Below, one piece after another: positions 10,909 to 22,077 of a DNA stretch of 64,000 bases. The notes below the pieces were generated by a model that had not been told where the DNA came from, did not search any database, and worked only from the letters and a program-made list of their open reading frames with translations. The stretch spans positions 18,427,991-18,491,990 of the forward strand of contig CM043942.1 of assembly GCA_014529385.2 (NCBI GenBank), written 5' to 3'. The translations under genes were made by a program, and so were the position numbers. The stretch is from Adiantum capillus-veneris (taxonomy: Eukaryota > Streptophyta > Polypodiopsida > Polypodiales > Pteridaceae). The first letter of the stretch is position 1; each line of letters starts with the position of its first letter.

Positions 10909-11953
10909 TTAAATCAAATAAAATGATGGTGCAAGTTCAGCAAGTGGACGTTGGACAGCGTTAGGGTCTATCTTTAAATGTTCTTTGAAAAATATCAACA
11001 TGTCAGAAGCATTCCTTCTTTGGTCCCACTCTTTTAACTTCATCCAACAATCTACTTTAATACGAATAGCCCTCATAACATCTTCGTCTGGGTGGTGAAA
11101 AACTTCTTCTGGAAAATAAATTTTTTAGGCTGCACTCAAAAAATCTGCCAGCATGTCGAATAGGTAGCCCAATCCATAAATGTCGCTCGCTTTTGTGTAT
11201 GCATCTGCGCACCGTGGATCGTATAGTTCGGGAGCAATACACAGTCGCTTAGCCATCTCGGCATTCCCTAGTCTCTGTGCATTCAAAACTGCTTCGTTCG
11301 ACTGTGCGCTTGGAGACAGATAATTATTTGCTATGCGCTTAGCTGGTGTCCTCAGCATCATACCCCAATCAATGATGCCGACGCGGGGTTTATTGGCGCG
11401 AGTAAAGTCCAACATTACGTTGAACGGGTGTAGGTCACTGTGCACTATACCGGTCGAGTGGGCAGGCCGCAACGTCGTCGATTAAGGCATGAAAAATTGT
11501 TGGCATCTGCTCGATCACTGCTTTGTTCCCCACCGTATCTATCTGGCTTATAGGGTTGTTTGCTACAGGCAATGACCTCCAGCCGTGTTGTAGCGTGTGC
11601 ATGTGTCCTATGAACAATCCATGAGCGAACGATAAGCGACACATCATGTCGCCCACGGTACCCCCATTGTAGTATGGGAATATCGTGATCCAAGGAGCTT
11701 CTGTAGTAAACCCAATGCACCTTACAATGGAGGGGTGAAGCGTTTGCATTCCTGACCTTGTGGTGGGGATCAAATTCTCGTATCCCAGCTGGACGCAACA
11801 ACTCGTATTGGCCTTTAAGTCGCAACCTGCGCTCTGTGTTCTCTCATATAGCAATAGTGATGTCTTTGATGTAGACATCGCTTTCACTAATCTGCTGTAT
11901 GCGATCAGCTGCACATGATGAGATTGCCAAAATACATTCTTTACGAATGGCAC
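10909..11953 (-). pseudogene. protein kinase-like gene with frameshift and stop
   Basis: Two overlapping frames form one kinase domain. 11953-11435 gives the N-lobe with LHPSIVRCIGF and a hinge-like PYYNGGTVGDMM. 11472-11125 gives the C-lobe with the catalytic loop GIVHSDLHPFNVML (Asp at about 11436; HSD for HRD), DWG for DFG at about 11370, and an APE-like IAPELYDP followed by ASDIYGLGYLFDML. A one-base shift near 11455 separates them. After a TAA at 11125-11127 the same frame continues with helical sequence (KEWDQRRNASDML) to 10909. No clear glycine loop is seen, so the first exon may be missing. The HxDLHPxN loop resembles plant and protist Ser/Thr or Tyr-kinase-like families, but the substrate is unknown. 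Confidence 0.75.
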
Positions 11954-12400
11954 ACGTAATACATTTCTTTTGATCTGGCATCATATTTGCATTGGACAAT
12001 ACAAAAACAACATATCAAATACAAATTCATGGTTGCGAATGACACTAACACTCTCACACTATCTCAGGTAAACTCTTAACCACCCTTGAAGACTTCAACA
12101 AATGTACAAGGAAATATTAATAAAAATTGAATATAATCTTCACTTAAAATTGCAATCTATTACACGTGTAAAAAGGAGTTCAAACAAGTGGTTTATAAGA
12201 ACTTAATTCAGATCAAACAATACATGTTAATGGTCTGGCACATTTCAACATATATTGAATTTTTTTCTCCGTGTGCACATACTAATTCAAACAAAGCACA
12301 CACCGACTTAAAAACTTCAAAATCATTTAAAACATTGGAAGTATACAAATTGGAATAGCAAATTGTATTCACACACTTTTTAACATAGAATTTATCCCGA
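11954..12400. other. AT-rich stretch upstream of the kinase gene
   Basis: No coding signal on either strand. This would hold the kinase promoter. I see no distinctive motif apart from AT-richness leading into the repeats. Confidence 0.5.
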
Positions 12401-12721
12401 ATTTATGTAAATGTAGCAATAAAAAAGCGATGGTAATTGATGCTCTTTAAAAAGATACAAAAGAATATTTAACATGCACATTGTGTGCATTTAGATTTTT
12501 TTTCAGAGAATTTATGTAAATGAAGCATTAAAAATAGCGGTAATGCTTGAGAGTCCTTTAAAAAGATTAAAAAAGAATATTAAACATGCAATTTGTGTGC
12601 AAATACTTTTTTACATGTAATTTATATAAATGGAACATTTAAAATAGCGATGATTGATGAATAAAGTATTCTATATAAATGGAACATTTAAAATAGCGAT
12701 GATTGATGAATAAAGTATTCT
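12400..12721 (+). repeat. imperfect tandem repeats (about 105 bp and 49 bp)
   Basis: A unit beginning TTTATGTAAATG..GCA and including AAAATAGCG recurs near 12400, 12510, 12621 and 12670. The last two copies are a near-perfect 49 bp tandem duplication (12623-12671 and 12672-12720). Direct repeats of this kind just inside transposon ends often serve as subterminal transposase sites; that role is inferred. Confidence 0.75.
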
Positions 12722-12797
12722 ATTGAATATGTTTAGCTAGTATATAATTTCAAATGGACAGTTAAAAACAACAAAATCAAACAATTCATACACTTTG

Positions 12798-13420
12798 TAT
12801 ATGAAATACTCTTCACAGCCGCGTTACCGACCAAGTATTTCATATACTTAATACTTAAAAAATTAACTGCACATGCACATACAAATTATATGACGTTCAT
12901 ACGGCCAAGTTAACGACCTCAACGCCACATTTATGCAAAAACATATGCTTCTAATAAACGACACTCTATTAGCCGCGTTATCGATCGAGTGCCATTTGAA
13001 TCTAAGGAAAAACAATGGCCTACATACGAACATCATATAGCCGCGTTATCGACCGATGCCCATATGTTTTTTGGGAAAGGGGAAGGGAAGTTAACTTACC
13101 ATAAGGATACTAGATTCGCCGCGTTACCGACATAGTACCCAGACAGTAAGCCAATACTAACCACAAGGACACCATCTTCCCCGCGTATCGAGGTGATGCC
13201 CCCGTGATAAACACTGTTCCGTAGAACAACTTACACACACACTCCCATTGTGTGGTAAGGTACATTATTACTGCAATGCACTACGACAAAAGGCACGCTA
13301 CCACACAACGCATTCACACACACACACACACACACAACACATACCCGGATCGTGTGGTCAGGTACTTTGCTGTTGCCGCGCACAGCGATGCAGAGCACGC
13401 TCCCGCACGACCCCCTCTCT
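12798..13420 (+). repeat. array of about eight imperfect hairpins with a conserved GC-rich core
   Basis: The core GCCGCGTTAYCGACC occurs at 12818-12832, 12972-12986, 13040-13054 and 13118-13132, with weaker forms near 12902-12918 and 13179-13192. Each core lies between arms complementary to each other but unrelated between units. The first has perfect 13 bp arms (12798-12810 and 12834-12846). The sixth has 18 bp arms with six mismatches, all transitions. Two further units at 13249-13308 (perfect 10 bp arms) and about 13350-13410 have related loops. Probably the subterminal region of the hAT-type element, but this is inference. Confidence 0.8.
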
Positions 13421-13463
13421 CCCTCTCTCCTCTCTCCTCTCGATGTACCTACAAAGGTGGTCG

Positions 13464-13467
<4 letters not shown>

Positions 13468-13512
<45 letters not shown>
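13468..13512 (+). repeat. (CT)n microsatellite
   Basis: Uninterrupted CT repeat of about 45 bases, preceded at 13316-13336 by a CA repeat. Leu-Ser frames across it are artefacts. Confidence 0.95.
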
Positions 13513-13515
<3 letters not shown>

Positions 13516-13590
13516 ATGAAAGCAAGACGATAATACACCCAGCGGGTCCGATCGGGCCCGCGTATATATAACGCTGACAGCCTGCCTGGA

Positions 13591-13660
13591 TTTTCAGTAT
13601 CCTCGGCGGGCCCGCAGGGAAAATGTTAAACCCCGGAGGGCCCGCCGGGGATACTGAAAA
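13591..13660. repeat. strong hairpin, 23 bp arms (22/23)
   Basis: Left arm 13591-13613 (TTTTCAGTATCC.. to GGGCCC) pairs with right arm 13638-13660 with a single mismatch and a 24-base loop. It resembles a very small MITE or a transposon end. It follows directly on the hairpin array. Confidence 0.85.
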
Positions 13661-13707
13661 GGCCGGTGGGAATCTAGTGGGTTTGCAGGTCACCATTAAC
13701 CGGGTTC

Positions 13708-13766
13708 TGTGTGATCATGTTTACTGTGATCCTGTAAAGGTGTCAATAAGACCTTGTGATCACACA
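13708..13766. repeat. 10 bp perfect inverted repeat
   Basis: TGTGTGATCA at 13708-13717 and its complement TGATCACACA at 13757-13766, with a 39-base spacer. Confidence 0.7.
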
Positions 13767-14022
13767 AAATTTGACGTAATTACGTAAATATTAAATCCCT
13801 GCCGCCGCATTTGTAGTCTGCTTTTCTTAATGTAAGAGCCTCCTACAACTTCTTTAGTTTCCAAAGAGCCTTTGAGTGTTCTTCTTTCCAAACAACTTCC
13901 CCCCCTTTCTCAATAAACAATTGATATAAGACCTTGTTGGCTTCCTTGTAGCATAGCTCCAAAGAATCAACAAAAGTGTTAATCTAGAGATGGTAGAGAT
14001 CCATCTAGGGCATGGGTGATTG

Positions 14023-14027
14023 TGAGA
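14023..14027 (+). repeat. target site duplication TGAGA (left copy)
   Basis: TGAGA precedes the 5' LTR and is repeated at 17852-17856 directly after the 3' LTR. Confidence 0.92.
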
Positions 14028-14255
14028 TGTTACCATATACATGTGATAGTGATGTGTGTGAACACACTAGGACCGCTGGGGCATTTTTTCCCTCTTTAGG
14101 AGGTTTTTTTTCCTCGTGCATTGTATATACGCCCATCACTCTAGGGCTATCTATCTTTTCATTGCACACTAAGTAATACACTCTCTATTGTGTGCCTTCA
14201 GTTTCCTGTGTCTTCCCCAAGCTGTGTGTGTTTCTCTGCAACCCTAATTCCAACA
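14028..14255 (+). repeat. 5' LTR (228 bp)
   Basis: TGTTACCATA...TTCCAACA. It contains a TATA-like TTGTATATACG near 14120 and is followed by ATTGGTATTAGAGA, a degenerate tRNA-Met primer-binding site at about 14258-14269. Confidence 0.94.
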
Positions 14256-14371
14256 ATTGGTATTAGAGAAGGTTGCGTCCTCCCGGGCTTAGTCGCCAGC
14301 TGCTCCAGCACACGCCTGCTCACTTTCTCCGATTTCAGTGAGCTTTGCGTTCTCACTTTGCTGCTGAGGAT

Positions 14372-15675
14372 AGGTTGGATGGGGACAATTACCGTATGTG
14401 GCTTATATGATGCAACATGTTCTTGTGTCAAAGGGCGTCTAGAATATTGTGCAGGGCATTGATGTGTCTAGTTCTGAGGATGTAGGCGATGTTGAGGATG
14501 TTGCAGGTCTTGCTGCAAGGATTGTTGCTATTAGAGTTGTTTTGCCTACGATAGAACAAGCTCGTTGGGATGTAAAGGATGCGCAGGCCCATGCATTGAT
14601 TGCGTTGTCTATGAAGCGCACCATTGTTCCTCACATTCGTTCAGCAAAATCTACAAAACAGGCTTGGAATATTCTAGTAGGTCTTTATGCAAGCCGCAAT
14701 GAGGCTAAAATTGCTTTGCTGCGTAAAGAGCTGGAGTCGAAGATTATGCATGAGGAAGATGATATGGACACTTTTCTTGCTGGTGTCAAGGATACCAATG
14801 AGCAACTTATTTCTGTAGGTGAAGTCATTTCAGACAGTTCCCTTGTGCAGACTGTTCTTGATGCCTTACCAGATTCTTACCAGACTTTTGCTAGTACTTG
14901 GAGACTTATGAGCCAAGGAAATCCAAAAGTTGTCAAGTTTGATGCATTATACACATTGCTGTTGCAAGAGTCACTTTCCAAAACGAAAAGAACTAGACAG
15001 CGTGCAGTTGAACATGCTTTTATTGCTTCTCAAAGAAAGGGTGGTAACAACAATGCAACCACTTCTTATGGTTTTGCTGCGAGTGGCAAAACTTCTGTTC
15101 CCAATGCTTTCGCTGGCAGCACTTTGTCTCGCAATTCTAGTGATAAGGGCACAAATAAGATGCGTCGCCATTATTGTATAGCTAATGATCACTTGATCAA
15201 GCAGTGTCCTAAGTTGAAGGCCAAAGAGGCTAAGAAGAAAGAGGGTGGTTCCATTGTAAATGCTGGTTCCACTACAAATGCAACCATTGTTGAGTCTTCT
15301 GTGAAAGGAGACTGTGATGCTGATGTTGATGCAGAATGGGCTTTTAGTGCAGAGTGCACTTACAATCCTGATGTCCATGATGCATGCATGTCAGTTGCTG
15401 CAAATTCACATGTGTGGTATTTCAACAGTGGTGCTACAAAGCACATTAGCTCACATTGTGAATTGTTCACCTCTCTCGAGTCTGTCCCTCATGGGAATTC
15501 TGTCACTTGTGCCAATAATGCCTCTTATCCGGTTCAGGGAGTTCGAAAGATTGTGCTTACTGCTGCAAATGGCAGTTCTTTCACACTTGTTGATGCACTT
15601 TATGTACCTGGGATCAAGAAAAATCTCTTGTTTGTATCTGCACTTGTCCAGACTTGTAGTCAAGTTTGTGGATGA
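14372..15675 (+). pseudogene. copia Gag and protease region
   Basis: The Gag (UBN2/DUF4219-like) region starts about 14372 with DGDNYRMW, then loses frame and meets a TAG near 14441. It is then open from 14449: KSTKQAWNILVGLYASRNEA, LRKELESKIMHE, MDTFLAGVKD and DALPDSYQTF are typical. The zinc knuckle at about 15170-15215 reads HYCIANDHLIKQC and lacks the first cysteine of the CCHC set. The protease site reads WYFNSGATKH where copia has DSGA, so the catalytic aspartate is changed to asparagine. Both changes would inactivate the products. Confidence 0.9.
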
Positions 15676-17548
15676 CAGATGTACAATACATGATCTAAGT
15701 TTTGGTGATGAAATTGTTGCATCTGGTATATTATGCCGTGGGCTATATAAGCTTGCTTTGTATGACAAGTGTGGGCAGAATTTTGCAAATGAAGTTGTGG
15801 ATTCAAAGGCTATTTCAAATGCAAAACTTTGGCATGTACATTTTGGTCATCTGAATTTTGCCAGTTTACTGCATTTGCAGAAATCTGATATGGTTGCTTC
15901 TTTGACGCCTCTTGAAGCACCTGTCAAACATGTTTATGAAGGCTGTATTTTGGGTAAAATGCAGCGTTCTAAGTTTCCAAAGGATGGCACATGCAAGTTG
16001 CAGCTTGTGCATCGTGATGTTTGTGGGCCCGTGCAAACTCCGTCCTTGGGCAATTACCTTTACTTCTGACTTTCATTGATGATTACTCCATGCATGCATG
16101 GGTATTTCTGCTTAAAGCAAAGTCCGAAGTTTTTATGTGCTTCAAACAATTTTTGGCTATGGCTGAAAATGTATCGAAATGTACTATGGGCACCCTCTGT
16201 TCCGATCGAGGGGGGGAGTATATGCCTCATGAATTTAATGAATTTCTGGCTAGTCATGGGATAAAACACCAATGTACAGTGCCTTATACAGAGCCTCTGT
16301 CTTTTAATGAAGCGCAAAATTCAAAAAATTGGATGGCTGCCATGCAATCAGAATATGATGCACTTATAGAAAATGACACATGGACTTTATGTGATTTGCC
16401 TCTTGGCAAAAAGGCCATTGGTACGAAGTGGGTTTACAAGTTGAAACGCAAGCCAGATGATGAGAAGCAATCTCCTCGTGCTTGGTATGAGAAAGCTAAC
16501 ACTCATTTGGTCAAACAAGGCTTTCGTAACAGTCCAACAGAAAGCACATTGTATGTAAAGCGTGAGGGTGATGTACTTCTCATTGTGGTTCTTTATGTAG
16601 ATGATTGCTGATCATTGGACCAAATGAGAGACATATTGTTGAATTTAAGGCTGATTTGAATGCTACTTTCAAGATGAATGATTTCTGGCTGTTTGCATCA
16701 TTACTTGGGTGTACAGTTTAAGTAGTGTGATGGTGGTATTGCCTTGTGTCAGAAAAATTACATAGAGACATTGCTATGTAAGTTTGGACTTGAGGATTGC
16801 AAACCCATTGCCACTCCCATGGAAACAAGTTTGAAATTGAGTCTTCATGATACTGGTGATCCTGCTGATGTCACTCTTTACCAAACTGTTGTTGGGTGCC
16901 TCATTTACGTATGCAACACGAGGCCGGATATTCAGTTTGCAGTCTCACAGGTCAGTAGATTTATGCATAGCCCAGGGTCTAAGCATTGGCAGGCTGTCAA
17001 GAGGATTTTTTGCTACCTTAGTGGAACTTTACATCTTGGCTTGTTTTATCCCAAGGGGGATCATTGCCACCAAACTTACATGCTTTTTGGACTCAGATTG
17101 GGCTGGTTGTTTTGACACGCGAGTGTCCACAAGTGTTTTTTGTTTCATGCTTGGCAGTTTATGTATATCATGGTTGAGCAAGAAGCAACCTACTATGGCC
17201 ATTTCAAGTTGTGAGGCTGAGTACAGGGCAGTCTTCACAGCTATGGTTGAGTGTGTATGGCCCAGACGCCTTGTGGCTGATTTGGGTGTTGGACAAGACA
17301 CTGCCGACACTATCTACAATGACAGTCAGAGCGCATTGGCAGTTGCAAGGAACCCAGGTTTTCATGCGTGCACAAAGAACATTGAGGTGCATTACCACTA
17401 TGTGAGGGAGAGACTCTCAGCAGGAGAGATCAACTTGGCTTATGTGCCAACACAGGACAACCTTGCAGATCTTTTCACAAAGGCATTGTCTCGTAAGAAG
17501 CTTGAAGCTTTCCGCAAAGATTTGGGCTTACTCCCCTTTGTGGACTAA
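15640..17548 (+). pseudogene. copia Pol (integrase, RT remnants, RNase H)
   Basis: Pre-integrase motif LWHVHFGHLNFASL and VHRDVCGPVQTPSLG lie at 15830-16050. The integrase core follows at 16069-16290 after a one-base shift, with LTFIDDYS and CSDRGGEYMP. It is cut off after about 80 residues and joined directly to the start of RT (NWMAAMQSEYDAL). The RT palm between KWVYKLKRKPD and QSPRAWY is also deleted. LYVDDC survives near 16605, but the frame then breaks. RNase H continues in two overlapping frames (16744-17115 and about 17080-17548) to DNLADLFTKAL. Two deletions and at least three frameshifts. Confidence 0.9.
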
Positions 17549-17623
17549 TCATGTCCTTAGGACATGGAACTTCCCTTTACTCATGTGGAAGCTCTCGTTC
17601 ACCGCGTCACTCCAGGGGGGATT

Positions 17624-17851
17624 TGTTACCATATGCATGTGGTAGTGATGTGTGTGAACACACTAGGACCGCCGGGGCATTTTTTCCCTCTTTAGGAGGT
17701 TTTTCCCCCCGTGCATTATATGTACGCCCATCACTCTAGGGCTATCTATCTTTTCATTGCACACTAAGTAATACACTCTCTATTGTGTGCCTTGAGCTTC
17801 CTTCGTCTTCCTCCAAGCTGTGTGCGTTTCTCTGCAACCCTAATTCCAACA
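17624..17851 (+). repeat. 3' LTR (228 bp)
   Basis: Near-identical to 14028-14255. It is preceded by the purine run CCAGGGGGGATT, the likely polypurine tract, and followed by the TGAGA target duplication. Confidence 0.94.
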
Positions 17852-17856
17852 TGAGA

Positions 17857-19050
17857 GAGCAGTGAGTTGGGAAAGAGTAGGGAAATCATGAGAGGTATTC
17901 TAAAATGGGAAGAAAACATAACTAATGAAGGATATTAAAAGCTACACACACGTGAACCCTTAGGAATGCTTTTTGTTGCATTTTCTACTAATCCTTGTGG
18001 GCACATCCTAATACAAGCTCACCCAAGCTCATGGGTTACAACTAGAGTAATATATGCACGAATCCTAATCTACACATATTTTAATCATACACACAACACC
18101 ATAATCAAACACACAATATGTAGTCACAAGAGATTAGAAAGCCATTAGTCCTTACACACACAATAAGACATCAATGCACAACTTTACTGAAAAGCAAGAG
18201 AGAAGCAAGAGGACTCAACTTCAATGCATGCATTAACCAATTCGTGAAGCAAGTACATGTGCCTCCAAGATTGCACCTCCATAGCATCTTTCTTCTCCTT
18301 CTCTACTCTAGGTTATCTTCACAAAATGATCTCTTTTTGTTCACATGACCTACACTTCATTATCTAGAAGAGGATGATGCAATCATAGACCCTGGGCATG
18401 ACAAGTACTCTGTGATAAATCAGAAGTTGAAGTTTTCTTTTCTTTTGTAATTGTGTATGGATCAACACTTCTTTTATATGTAATAATTCTTGCTATTAAT
18501 TGCTCGCAGCTAGTTGTTTATGATGATAACTTCATCCCTCGTCCTCGCAAGCGAGGCATGGGAGACTTAGGAAAGAATTCCTGCATCGGCCAATATTTGA
18601 AGAATTTGAGCTATCCAAGTTTTCTGGTCTTCCATTCCTCCTTATAAGCGGCCAATCTTGGCTCCTACAGAAGAAACCCCCCATGTTGAAGGAGAGACTG
18701 AGACAATAGTGCCGACCTGAATGTGCTGCCTGCAATAGAAGAAGATCATATTGTTTGTATCAAGAGACGAAGGCAAGAGGAGAAGGATCACTCGCACAGG
18801 GCCAAAAGCCCATAATACTTTGTAACATTTCCTGAGGAAGAGTGATGAATAAACTTCAATTTATATTTCTAATGCAACAAAAAGGATTACATCATTTTTC
18901 TTGTTTTTCTTGTTTGTTGTAAAATTAATAACAATGTTGAAAAGTGAGATTACATCGTGGACAAATGATACAAAGAGTCCTTGTAGGAACTTGCTATCTT
19001 TAAGAGCTCTTAAACAACTTGTGACGGAGTTGTCCAAATCTTTTGCATGC
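17857..19050. other. intergenic stretch with a weak coding remnant
   Basis: No recognised gene. Around 18530-18720 a plus-strand reading gives a Pro-rich remnant (FIPRPRKRGMGDLGK, then in a shifted frame PIFEEFELSKFSGLP) that I cannot place. The left end of transposon copy B may lie here, but I found no sequence matching its TIR. Confidence 0.4.
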
Positions 19051-19059
19051 ATTCTTTTT

Positions 19060-21812
19060 GTAGGGGGGGGGCCACTTTGCATGTTGTATTGCGTCAGATG
19101 ATGTCTCCCATATTCCCTTTCGTTGTTGTTTGCTTGCCAATCTCACTGCTTGGCCAATCTAATTGTCTCTGACTTGTTTGCTTGATGTGTGACTGATGCA
19201 TAAGATTGCGATAAGTCTAATGATGTAGTTTCTGCAAGCTATTGGATTTGTCTACACCACCTCCATGGCCGGTGTGGCTGAAATAACAGTACAAGCTTGA
19301 TAATGAGATTTCTCCATGCCTTGTGTTGACCAGATAGCCAAACTATCATACTGCCTAGCGAACCAGGGCATGTGGTTGCATATAATGTGCTGCATAGAAG
19401 ACCATCACAAACTTCAGATGAAAACGTGTTTCCAAAGTATGAAAAAATTAATAACTATACCATGTAATGAATGATGTGTTGTTTTGTCCACACAGATATG
19501 AAAGACTTGTGGAAGGTCTCTAAAGCCTCTTCAAAATGTGTATAGTCATCATCGCTCCGTGTATTGAGCTCACAACACTTGAATATTGCATTCAAGATTT
19601 CGACACATTTGCCTTGCGAGTCCTTGCTGCACCATTGTCTGCATGGTCAGCCACTGCATTGTGGAGAATTTTCCACCTATTGTATCTCAATGCTTGCCTT
19701 TCTCATGCACTTTGGCATTTACGCTGTCTGCCACTCGTCGACATTGAGAGGAAGAGAGGAGCTTTCACACTGCCAATGGAGAGATTCTTTGGAATGTCCC
19801 GACCATTCTTAGACCTCTTCTCATCCTGCTCTATCTTTACATGCCCTCCATGGAGGCCCATATTTGAGAAATTTATTTCTAGAGCCAGGATCGCCCATTG
19901 CTTTGCAGGTGCGGGCCAAGTGGCCCAAGCAAAACAAATATAAAGGAACACGAATTTCTCGATGATCCTGTAAAGTGCATGCATCATGCATATGTGAACC
20001 CTAGCTAGTGGGGTGTCCAACACTGGCCTAAAGTTAGGGTCTTGTAGGTGCCTATCTGGTGCTCTCATCCAATACCGTTTATCAAGGCTATGGACTCCTC
20101 CCATGCAGTATAGCCAAGGGATTTTGTTTGTTTCTCCTTTGGAAATGTTGTACATACATTTCAAGGTCTTGAGATCTCCATCCATATGCCACTCCACAGT
20201 GTAGGATCCCATGCCATAAACATCAAGTGTCTTTCCATTTCTCTGCTCACTTATTATTTCAGGGATGCTTGTTTGATAAAAAACCTAATTCAATATATCG
20301 AAGTTCTCCATAGGCACCTACAATAGAGATAATTAGTGAGTTCAACTGCATAATGTAGAAGTGATCTATCCAAGCTAATCATTCTCTTAGAACACCTAAA
20401 ATGTGGCAAGAAGGAATATGTTTTTTTCATATTGCACGTGAAAGTTTGTAGGATTGTCAGCTACAATGCTTCCATCCAATGCTTTGCTCATCAATGTTAT
20501 TGCGACTCGCTCAACCTTAGTCTCCTTCACAAGCTCATTCTCATCTAGTCTAATCACAAACTTAAGAACACCATTGCATTCTTGGAGAGTAAATTCAAAC
20601 AATTGTACAATGCATGTCTGCAGAGCGATCAAACCATAAAATATATTGTTGTACTTGTCATAAACCACTTCGTCCCTTGATGGCGATCTATATGTTGACT
20701 GAACGTGGAAAGGGCTCCCACGTTTGCAACACCTCTAGGTTGACCTGCTATCTTGTCTTTTGAATGGAGAACGGGTTTGGCAGTAGTGTGTGCTTAAGAT
20801 GAAACTTCTTACATTGTTTTTGCATGGACCTGAAAAGGATAGAGTTCAGTAAGTTGAGTCCCCTTATAGTGTGAGAGAGATGCACATAACATAACATACC
20901 TGAAAATTGCAGAATATCCTTTATTTAAAATACCAGCTTCATCCAAAATAGATCGAATATCCAGTGTCGAAAGCTGATTCTCTTTCAGAAATTTGTCAAG
21001 CTGTTTGGCGACGATCTTGCCATAGCGCTTGTCATCCAACATCCCAACAACATTTTTTGGATTCAATATGAGGCTGTATGGAGCAGACGAAGTGGGTGTC
21101 TTGTGCTCAATAGGTGGGTGAAGCAACGATCTAGGCAAGCGAGTCAAGAGTAAAGACAAGGCAAAGAGCATATGGAATAAGATAAACTTACTTGATGGCT
21201 CAGACTCTTCTCTTAATTTCCCCAGAGCCAACCTTTAGCTACTTGATGTCTCGTAGTCTTCTTTCTCTTTGTCGTGGACTCAACGCAATTTCTTTTTCTC
21301 AAGCTTCATGATGGTATCGTTGTTGCCTTTGAGTTGTTGAGCACAGTGCTCTACAATTTTGTTCAAGTGTATATTTTCTTTGTATGCAATGTCTCTCTCA
21401 AGCTCAAAATATCATTCCGTGCAGCCAAGTGACTGGTATAGCCATATAGACCGTTATGGCCATCTCCCACATAGTTCACCAACGAAATTATGTCCTTGAA
21501 AGGTGGAGTTGAGTTTGTGATGGGATGCTTAGGATACATTCTACCATCGACCCAAAGGTCTACACTTTTCTTGCCATGTGTCCTAAAGTTCTCCTTTGAA
21601 GCTTTAGAAATGGTGTGTTGCTTGTTTTTCTTGTTGAGGGGCTCATATTCTTGTGGGAGCTCTATACGCAAATATATACATCTCTCCGATTCTTGGCATA
21701 ACTTTTATAAGGAGACGATGGCAACATCAAAACGACTAGCAGAACAAGGAGAGGCCAAAGCAGGCGAGAGCGCGAATGAGGGAAACTTGAAAGGGGTGGA
21801 GAAAGACATTCA
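19060..21812 (-). pseudogene. copy B of the unknown transposon's gene 1 (transposase-like)
   Basis: Read on the minus strand, blocks match gene 1 at 38543-41474 in order: LPQEYEP with VDLWVDGRMYPK (about 21660-21520), a GMLDDKRY block with STLDIRSILDEAGILNKGY (about 21050-20920), RLDENELVKETKVERVAITL (about 20570), VEWHMDGDLKTLKCM with a later YCMGG (about 20195-20110), and WSTQGMEKSHY (about 19330-19300). The three acidic residues proposed as a D-D-E set are conserved in both copies. The intron donor at ACATG|GT and acceptor before CACAT are shared. Copy B has several frameshifts and stops. It has no intron after the YCMGG block, where copy A appears to have one. Confidence 0.82.
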
Positions 21813-22034
21813 ATGCAGGACATCAATGTGGCACGTCTTAGTTTTGAAAAAAGCATAAGATTGAGATATTCAACATTCAATTCCAAGCCGTCATAGGTTA
21901 TCATTGCCTGAACACCTTTTGAGTTTTTTATTAAACGTACCCTGTAGTATGGGTGGTTTTAGGATATTTGGAAAATAAATATGGAAAATAAAAATAGGGA
22001 CTTTCTATTATCTCTCTCTATACTGACATGTCAT

Positions 22035-22077
22035 TTCTTACAAGGCCCAAAAAATTGAGTCCAAACTTTTCCTAATG
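22035..22077 (-). repeat. terminal inverted repeat of transposon copy B
   Basis: The complement reads CATTAGGAAAA, then TTGGACTC, then GGGCCTTGTAAGAA. It matches the left end of the 9 kb element at 37904-37943, including GGGCCTTGTAAGAA, with a divergent middle. It lies upstream of gene 1 of copy B, in the same relative position and orientation as in copy A. The opposite end of copy B was not found. Confidence 0.82.

Larger units (their letters stand above)
14028..17851 (+). mobile_element. Ty1/copia element with internal deletions (3,824 bp)
   Basis: Two 228 bp LTRs (14028-14255 and 17624-17851), a tRNA-Met-like primer-binding site and a perfect TGAGA target duplication bound the element. 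The coding order gag, protease, integrase, RT, RNase H is copia-type. The total is about 1 kb shorter than usual because the end of integrase and the RT palm are missing. The LTRs differ by roughly a dozen bases by eye, including changes in T/C homopolymers, so the insertion is not very recent. It probably inserted after losing sequence, since ends and target duplication are intact. Confidence 0.94.

Noticed and set aside
12798-13420. A CRISPR array
   Set aside because: Only the core is repeated, spacing is irregular, the flanks are complementary arms, and the context is eukaryotic.
13248-13571. Open frames across CA and CT repeats
   Set aside because: Low-complexity artefacts; the underlying sequence is the hairpin array and a microsatellite.
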